A stretch of 64,000 nt of DNA, taken from the NCBI GenBank assembly GCA_964019165.1, contig OZ025270.1, positions 6,286,644 through 6,350,643 on the forward strand, in the 5' to 3' direction. The position numbers and the translations under genes are program-made. How positions within the stretch are numbered: position 1 is the stretch's first letter; the number at the start of each line of letters is the position of its first letter. Source of the DNA: Mastigias papua. Its lineage: Eukaryota; Cnidaria; Scyphozoa; Rhizostomeae; Mastigiidae. The notes below the pieces were generated by a model, which saw only the letters and a list, made by a program, of their open reading frames with translations, was not told where the DNA came from and searched no databases. Of the stretch, positions 49,316 to 64,000 are shown one piece after another.

Positions 49316-49545
49316 GGCGAGTGGCCAAGTGGTTAGAGCGCATCACTACTGAGCGGAACATCGATGGTTCGAGTCGAACCCTCGGACCAACGGTGGAATG
49401 GTCGCTCACTGTCCACCCAGCAGCAAATGGGTACTTGGTGGCAACACTGGGAAAGTTAAAAGCGGCGAGGAAAGGAACTGGCCACCCTACCTCCCTATGC
49501 CGACGGCTCAGGATAATTGCTCTCTCTAACAGGCACCCCCCCCCC
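49316..49545 (+). mobile_element. tRNA-derived SINE
   Basis: The 5' part is tRNA-like, with an A box (TGGCCAAGTGGTTAGAGCGC) and B box GGTTCGAGTC at 49366-49375. It then runs into a non-tRNA body (AGCAAATGGGTACTTGGTGG) ending near a C-run. The tRNA part is not cloverleaf-perfect and runs on, so this is a SINE and not a tRNA gene. Confidence 0.75.
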
Positions 49546-49607
49546 AACATAAGGATTTTGCTTGTGGCCTATGAAAAAATCCGTCCTTTCCCCAATTACA
49601 GATCTAC

Positions 49608-50012
49608 AGGCTACGTTTACACGAGCAAAAGTGGATCGGATCTAAACTGGATCGGGTCTAACAGATCCGGTTTGGTACAGATAGGCTTTGCGGTTACACG
49701 ACGCTTTTGGATCCGAACCATTTTTTGTTTGATTAAGTACACATGGGTATTTTGCCTCTGGTTACAAAAATTTTACCTTCCTTTTTCAGCCTGTGCCAGT
49801 TTTGGAACGGATCTCACCGTTTACACGATACAAAAGTAGATTTGGATCTTAACTGGATCTATTTCGAAAACGGTCCAGAATTAGATCGTATAGCGAACCA
49901 GAAATGGATCGGATCCACAAGATCTCGTGTAAACGCAAGGCCTATCCTTACCAAAAGTAGATCGGATCCAGTCTACATCCGATCCAGTTTTGCTCGCGTA
50001 AACGGGAAATGT
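49608..50012. mobile_element. TIR element with GGATCGGATC subrepeats
   Basis: AGGCTACGTTTACACGAG at the left is mirrored by CTCGTGTAAACGCAAGGCCT at about 49924-49943. A further partial copy of the end (TTGCTCGCGTAAACG) follows to 50012. Many GGATC/GATCC motifs lie between. Boundaries are ambiguous because the right end is duplicated. Confidence 0.6.
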
Positions 50013-51499
50013 TTCGATTAAGAACTCCACTATGAGAGTCAAATCGACACTTATTTAGGCCTTGTTGCACAACGTGTTTCTAACGACTAATTTCAAAGTT
50101 TCGACCGACGGTAATAGACCAGAGATATTGATTACAAAGAAGCACATTTGGAGAATTAAGAATTCCTAAATGAAGTAGTTGAGCATTTAACAGCTGTGGC
50201 ATGTCATTCGATCAACTTTCTTCCTTTAATGTACCTGATATCTTACGTTTGAGTTGCGCAAATCCATTATGAATGACCGCAATATTTGAGTTCACTCTTA
50301 TGAAACTGAAGAATGCAGTGCTTGTCACGGCATGCACACCTCCACCACAGGGGTGTACTAACATGATGAATGTCAACTGAAGAAATAATGTTGCTGCCAG
50401 GTGCTGCCTTTTTCACATCATGTTCACAATACAGGCTTGTTTGCTTATGTCATCATTTTCATCTACCTCCGTTTATGACTTGGAGTAATATGAACGCAAA
50501 GATAAACACTGAGCTAAACCTATTCGTTTCTTTTCAGACCTGCAGGCTGCTTGATTTTGTTTGCGGGGGGGGCACAAATAATAAGAGCGTAGCAAGTATG
50601 AATCTATCAGCTGGGCGGTCTGGTAGTCCTTAGTGCTGTTCAAAGAGCATTGAATTGTATGATTTGGGATAAATTCCGACAAATGATGCGAACAGATGAA
50701 CAAAAAGCACAAGTGCTCAATTCTTGGCAGGGCACTCACTCACTTTTTAAAACTCCAGGAAGGACCTTGTCCCTATTTATCTCCCCCTTGCAACAGGCCG
50801 GTTTTAATTCTGAAACCCAGTATTGTTTATAGGGCATCAGTTCTGAAACGCTGATTTGTAGCAATTTCATTTTTATACATCATCTAAAAGTAAATTGCAG
50901 AATGGCTAGTATTGCAACTAATATGGGTTTATTCAAAAAGTACTTACTAGTGTAGGAATGGGGGTATGCATCATTTGTGACAAATTGTTGTGAAATTTTT
51001 ATGGGTATGATCTTTTATGCTATCTCATTTACTTGATCAAATCAGTTATAGATTAAAAAGAGCGAAATGCAGTCCTTTTACCGCAGGAGTTGTTGTGCGA
51101 AATGGGTGTGTAAGAGATAGAGTGGATTTCTATGAATGGCGGCGATGTCAAGGAATATGAAATTGCGACTATTGTTAGTACACGTAATAAAAGTTCAAAA
51201 CCATATTTGGTGGCGATGTTGGCTCAACTCAACTCAGCCAGAGCAGAGTGAGGACTGGTTCGTTCATATAATCAATGATTGTCTACGCTGACAATCGTAC
51301 CATAGCAATTTGAGTGAATAGGGGAATAACTCTGAAGAGCTCAATTCTCTTAAAGATTTACATGGAAGTTTATAAAACTATCTGCGGTTGCCGGTGGCAC
51401 TGGCAACAAAGGTGAATGTTTTCAACTCTTTGTAGCAGTGCTTTCGGCTGCCGGCGACAGATTCAAACAGTGCATTTTCAATGTGCTTTAAGTACCAAG

Positions 51500-51834
51500 G
51501 ACATCCTTAAGTGCCACAATGCGATAGTCATCGGCCGTTAACGGTACACTGGAAACCAGGCTCAGGAGCAAACATAAAAAGCTCAAAGTCCTCCCCTCGT
51601 CTGTCTCCGTTTCTGTAGCCCTAGGCCACATGTCTGCTGATGCAATAAAAGCTACAGCACACATCTGCCGGTAGCTATACGTGTTAAACATCTCCACTCC
51701 ATTCTAACATGTTAAGTACAAGACGAGAAGGCAGTGGGTACCATTTTTTAAAGCCTTTGGCATGACTCGGCCTAGGCTTGAACACATGACTTCCCGATTG
51801 TGAAGCGAATGCTCTAATATGCCACCACATTGCC
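51500..51834 (-). mobile_element. tRNA-derived SINE, minus strand
   Basis: Read on the minus strand from 51834, a tRNA-like head (TGGTGGCATATTAGAGC as A box, GTGTTCAAGCC as B box at 51785-51775) is followed by a body with GGTACCCACTGCC and a tail TCGCATTGTGGCACTTAAG. It is a different family from the SINE at 49316. Confidence 0.65.
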
Positions 51835-52079
51835 AAGCAGAAGTATTTACGCTCAAATTAGGGATCATTCGCGCAAAGGAGGTATGATGAAATCATCTAC
51901 CGCCCGACATTGCAAAATGAATGCAATCAAGTTAGGGTCACCGTGAACTTGAGGATGTATAAAGGCTAAACAATTCTTCGGTAGGTCAATCAATCTAAAT
52001 ACCATAACGATGGGTTATGTCAATTGGCCAAACCACGTAGCCAATAGGACGTAATGGTTATATAAGTAACTAGGTTCAC

Positions 52080-52165
52080 CTTCTGGGCGTTGTCCGACGT
52101 TTTTATACTCTGACGTGTGTCGGACGAAAGAACATTCTCAGTATGGTAGAGAAATTTTACCAAAA
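52080..52165. repeat. single-arm relative of the 587-bp hairpin
   Basis: GGTTCACCTT, TACTCTGACG, TGTCGGACGAAAGAACATTC and TCAGTATG occur in the same order as in the right arm of the hairpin at 22201-22787. Only one arm is evident here. Confidence 0.5.
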
Positions 52166-52305
52166 ACTAATATCTAAATTGACAACATTCAATATATAGG
52201 ATAGCAGACAAATGAGACTGTTCTGAAAACATAGTAGAAAAGAAACACTAGGCTAGAGTTTTCAATAACTGGATAAACATAGAATGACAAAGCTTATCCA
52301 ATTCA

Positions 52306-52490
52306 GCATAACTGCCAAGTGTTTGAGAGCTTTGTCAGGTCTGTTTTCTCCCAACCTAATTAGCCAACCATCATGCAAAATGGACCTAGTCTTAGCATGT
52401 GTAGTCAGAATCCTGCAAGATGATTGGTCAATTAGGTTGGGAGAAAATAGACTTGACAGGGTTCTCAAGCATTTTGTGACTATGCTACCC
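52306..52490. mobile_element. palindromic MITE next to the ferritin 2 stop codon
   Basis: Arms of about 80 bp are inverse copies: CAGGTCTGTTTTCTCCCAAC against GTTGGGAGAAAATAGACTTG. The outer TGTTTGAGAGCTTTG and TTCTCAAGCATTTTG also pair. It sits about 70 bases below the ferritin 2 stop codon, so it may lie within the 3' UTR or supply its end. Confidence 0.65.
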
Positions 52491-52561
52491 AACTCTACAT
52501 ACAGATACGATACTAAATATTATTGAATCTACTGACAATATGAGCAGTGTATTATGACTTA

Positions 52562-60381
<7,820 letters not shown>

Positions 60382-63300
60382 TCTAGAATAGAGGAAATTA
60401 TCGTGTATGAAGTAATTTGCCATATGTAGCAGGATTACCATAACACATTTGTGTTTTGAACATATTTGCATAATTGCCTTTCTCGAATATGCAAATAAGC
60501 ACTCAGGGATTTTACATGGACGAGCAATAACTATCGAAATCAGATGAGCAGACTATTTTGAGCTATCTTGCTACGTCCTTTCCGTTCCTTGCGCAAAGCT
60601 TCACGGTCGTTTCTAAACGTGTAGAAAAGTAAACTTTGATTTAACCGGAGCTTGATTAATATAACTTCTACTACAGTTCAACTGGGTATCATTTATTAAT
60701 ATCCAAACGATGTACAATAATGTGCGTCAGATAACTGCGAAGTATATAATGAATGATTTTTGATAGGAGAAAAGCACTGAAACATTACACTTGTAAAATT
60801 CGTCTTCATTTTCAAGAGAAGTATAACATTCATTCAACTTTAAATCATACTTTATAAAAAGTAAATGAAGGAAAAGTAAATTACAACTGAATTAAAACTG
60901 CAAAAATAAGCATTCCAGCAATTATCTAAAATATGGTATTCCACCCTCCCCTCTCCCTAACTGCTGATCTTCCATGGGTGCGTGTACAACTGGTATCTGC
61001 TAGCTCAAAATGTGAGAGAGCAACTCTTTTTTGAACTGTGCAATAATCCTTAGGAATTAATTTTGTAAGCTTTCAGGACAAAGCTGATTGACAATTCGAA
61101 GATCTTAACCGCTTGGTCAAAACATTATCAATTGAGCTACATTGACTGTTTCCCATTTTATCCTATTGTAGGCATCTTTTAGGAACTAATGACGGACATT
61201 AAGGGGCGAGGGGGACGGTCACCCCCAGTAAGTAAAAAGCAGTGGAATTTTTAAGGTGTTATCGATAAAAGCTTCCCTCGGAGCTTCGCCCCAGACTCCC
61301 GTGGCCTGCTTGCTTCTCCCTCTCCACTACACACTTAAGTGCCCACCACTGGTAGGAACTAACTATTGTATTCGTTGTTGTCACTATCTCTGAGCTGGTT
61401 CAATCGACGCAACAGGCAATGAAAACAGGAAGAGCATCCTCCTTCGCGATTTATTTGATTCTATAATGTGTATTCAAGGTAATACATTAAGTATATACTG
61501 TCTTACAATGCACCTTTTAACAAAATCAAAACCAGGTTAAAATTAATTTATTGCAGAACGTAAAAGTTAATTAAAAGAAATATAAAGTAATTGCAGAACA
61601 TGCAGTAAGAGGCCTACACATAAGTATAGGAAAACCTTTAGTAAGAGGCCTAAACAAAATTATATAATATCATAAATAAGGTGAGGTGCAATACTGTTTC
61701 AGTCGAGAGAACGCATTACAAAATTATATCAGATTATTCGGAAGCTCTTTATAATTACTGATAAAGCGAGTCTTCTTATTTTTGGATATCATCATGCATT
61801 TATAGAATTTAATACAGTCATGGGTGGAAAATGCAAATATCACATTTATTAGTTTGTTATTATCTATTAGTATTACAATAGATGCACATATGCAAGACAA
61901 AGACTATTCCTTAGGATTCCGTCGGAAGATAGTTTCCAGAATTTCTCATAAACAGGCAAATTGAAACTGATCCACTATTCTATGGATAAGACAGATTTTC
62001 ATCCTTGAAAGACGGAAATTTTTGTCTTCAGTCAAAACGTTTAATCCTGCAAAAGGCAGACTTTTGTTTTTAAAGAAGAAAATTGTAGTCTTAATGGCAT
62101 TCCACTTAACATCAATGGATCACCCCCACACGCCCTCCCCCCCCCAATTGGCGCGGAACGCTGAAATCATGTGACACGAAAAGGTTCGCTCATTGGTTAT
62201 TCGGCACTGGTGGTTCAGTCTTTCTGATGTTTTTGTGATACGGAATCAGTACACAAAAGATTTGAAACTTTTACCTTTGAAAGACAATCTTCAAGATTAA
62301 GCATGTTGAATCGCAAAGACTGTCTTTGAAAGAAAAAAATCTCTGATAGACAAATACCTGCCGTGTGCGGTGGGCTTAAGATAAGAGAATGGAATTCGTT
62401 TTTATATACCTCTGGTATAAGTTGATACGAACTGATTAGCTTTCGGAAGTTACTTACCTCAAAAGCAAAATATTCTTGTCGGTCCACCACTTACTCCCGT
62501 CAGGGTGACTCTTTATTATACTAGACCTTCAAATGTTCGAAGAGGTGAACAATCTAACGGTTTACGCTCTCTCAGTAGTCATGACTAAAAGCATCTAAAG
62601 CCTGCCTCTCGTCGCCTGGTTTACATAGAGTATTTGGAAACATGATAATAGCCATTAGCGCAACAAAACTATCCAGTGCTCTAGTCCCAAGAAAATTTCC
62701 TTGTGGCCTCAAAAGCTTGAAGACCTCAGGAAGTGCTCTATCCCTAGCCTATTTTGGCTACCCTCCGATAACAGGTTTCTTTACGGTATCTATTTTTAAG
62801 CAAAAACATGAATTATTTTGATTATGTTAGTTGATATGTATTAGTTTGTACTTCTTAGCAGAAGCTACACATGCTTATCCAACTGTAAATAAAATGTTTA
62901 TTATTATAACTATTATTGTTATTTTTATTATTCATGCTTCTCTTTACTATGTCCGTCAATCACACCAAGCACTATCAGTCTAATGATTTGATCTGAAGTC
63001 AGAGCCTACCGTAAGGATAATTCCTAAAACCATACTATGCCAGAAAAGCCGAGATTAAGCCTTGCGCGATGCTTTTGGCTGCCATGGTCTGTGACTTTCC
63101 AAAATTGCAGGTATCATTTTCCATTGTTTGATATTACATTCAGTGGTGCTGAACATACCTTCTAGCATACAATGAAGTGTTACAAAATGTTATCATTAGG
63201 TGAGATGACCAAACAGAATAAAATAACTTTGAGAGTTCCCGCACTGTCAGAAGTTGACCACACTTTTACATTACATAGACAACAGTCTCGTTTTCCAAGA

Positions 63301-64000
63301 CCACAAACTATGGCCGAGGCAGCACCAAAGTAGGCCTACTTTTATGACTTACAAATTGAGAAAATCTAGAGTCATCCACAACATTTATGGACACTTATGA
63401 TACTATAGTTTGTCTATCCGTCATGGAAGTAAATTTTCATAATAGCCAAAACATGACATTCTTCTCAAGGAAATATTAAATGGAGCTGCATTTTGCTTTT
63501 ACTGTATTTTCTTGTATCAAATTTTCAGACCTAAATTTAAGTTATTGCTACATGAGTATTATATTTTGATAACACAATGCAGATAGCCCACGTCTCAGTT
63601 CAAATACTCTGGGCACAAGTGAATAATTGTTAGAGCTTGTTGGAAACCATACAGTTAATACCCGCATAAAAGAACCGCAACGTTTAAGAACCTGTACCCT
63701 AGAATTCTTCAGATTCCTACAAACCAGATACGAAATTTTTGCTCTTGATTGGTTCAGCAAGAAAACTGGGAGATTTCTTTGGATAGAAGAGGACTATTTC
63801 TCAATGCATACTAAGCAGGAGACAGCTTTTGAATACATCAGTTGCATTCTAGACTGTCATTTGTACATAATGTGGCGAATGCTGTAGAAATTCCCTCGCT
63901 CGCTCAATCATTTTAGCTTCCTCGCATGTTTTCTAGTCTAAAATGCGACTCGACTAGCAATATAAAGAAGGTAAGACAAAATAAAACTTGAAAGGAGAAA
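60382..64000. other. upstream of ferritin 2; no gene seen
   Basis: The ferritin 2 promoter and 5' UTR should lie in the first few hundred bases. No canonical CAGTGN iron-responsive hairpin was found there: the one CAGTGC, near 60769, lacks a pairing stem. The rest holds a degenerate hAT-like MITE (61188-61352) and AT-rich sequence. ORFs near 62215-62490 and 63548-63887 match nothing I recognise. Confidence 0.4.
61188..61352. mobile_element. degenerate hAT-like MITE (165 bp)
   Basis: The right end CTTAAGTGCCCACCACTGG and left end AATGACGGACATTAAGG pair imperfectly. The flanks TAGGAACT (61180-61187) and TAGGAACT (61353-61360) are identical, supporting an 8-bp duplication. The conserved flanks with eroded left terminus suggest small deletions in the end. 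Confidence 0.6.

Noticed and set aside
49316..49390. Possible tRNA gene with A and B boxes
   Set aside because: The cloverleaf is imperfect and the sequence continues into a SINE body.
49297..49839. 180-codon plus-strand ORF
   Set aside because: It runs through a SINE and into a TIR element with GGATC subrepeats, so it is not a gene.
63548..63887. ORFs on both strands near the window end
   Set aside because: No recognised domain; they overlap in antisense and share AAGAACCTRTA-type motifs with the repeat at 37675-38480.

Overview
This is a eukaryotic, animal-type nuclear window. It has long introns with GT/AG borders, abundant microsatellites, many small non-autonomous DNA transposons, tRNA-derived SINEs and decayed LINE fragments. 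No long uninterrupted ORF, rRNA gene, ordinary tRNA gene, operon or CRISPR array is visible. The conserved proteins are metazoan, but the exact lineage cannot be read from the sequence. A non-vertebrate animal is most likely, because its ferritins carry signal peptides and its genome is rich in MITEs and CA/ATATC/TCTG repeats.

Four genes are supported, all on the minus strand. (1) 2563-4673, perhaps reaching 520, is a NALF/FAM155-like gene, the auxiliary subunit family of the NALCN sodium leak channel. (2) 9516-24970 is a complete transcription factor DP gene (TFDP), the E2F partner. Its 14 coding exons splice in frame to 492 residues, and an E2F-type site lies about 440 bp upstream of the ATG. 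(3) 27395-35747 is a secreted ferritin of 8 coding exons and 235 residues, with every ferroxidase ligand present. (4) 52562-60381 is a second secreted ferritin with the same 8-exon layout (228 residues). It lacks key ferroxidase residues and the acidic residues of the three-fold iron channel.

The two ferritins are a head-to-tail duplication separated by about 17 kb of repeats. One copy is catalytic (H-like) and the other looks catalytically disabled (L-like). This resembles the division between heavy and light chains in secreted insect ferritin and is the most interesting biology in the window.

The remaining sequence is mostly repeats. It includes hAT-like MITEs with 8-bp target duplications (two exact inside or beside other repeats), a pogo/Tigger-like MITE in a TFDP intron, and a G-rich MITE family with copies near 6.2, 7.7, 10.5 and 43.6 kb. 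It also includes a 587-bp near-perfect hairpin in another TFDP intron, a 40-bp minisatellite just upstream of ferritin 1, two SINEs, and LINE fragments near 6.0, 14.7, 43.0 and 47.1 kb. The stretches 36.3-52.5 kb and 60.4-64 kb show no convincing host gene.
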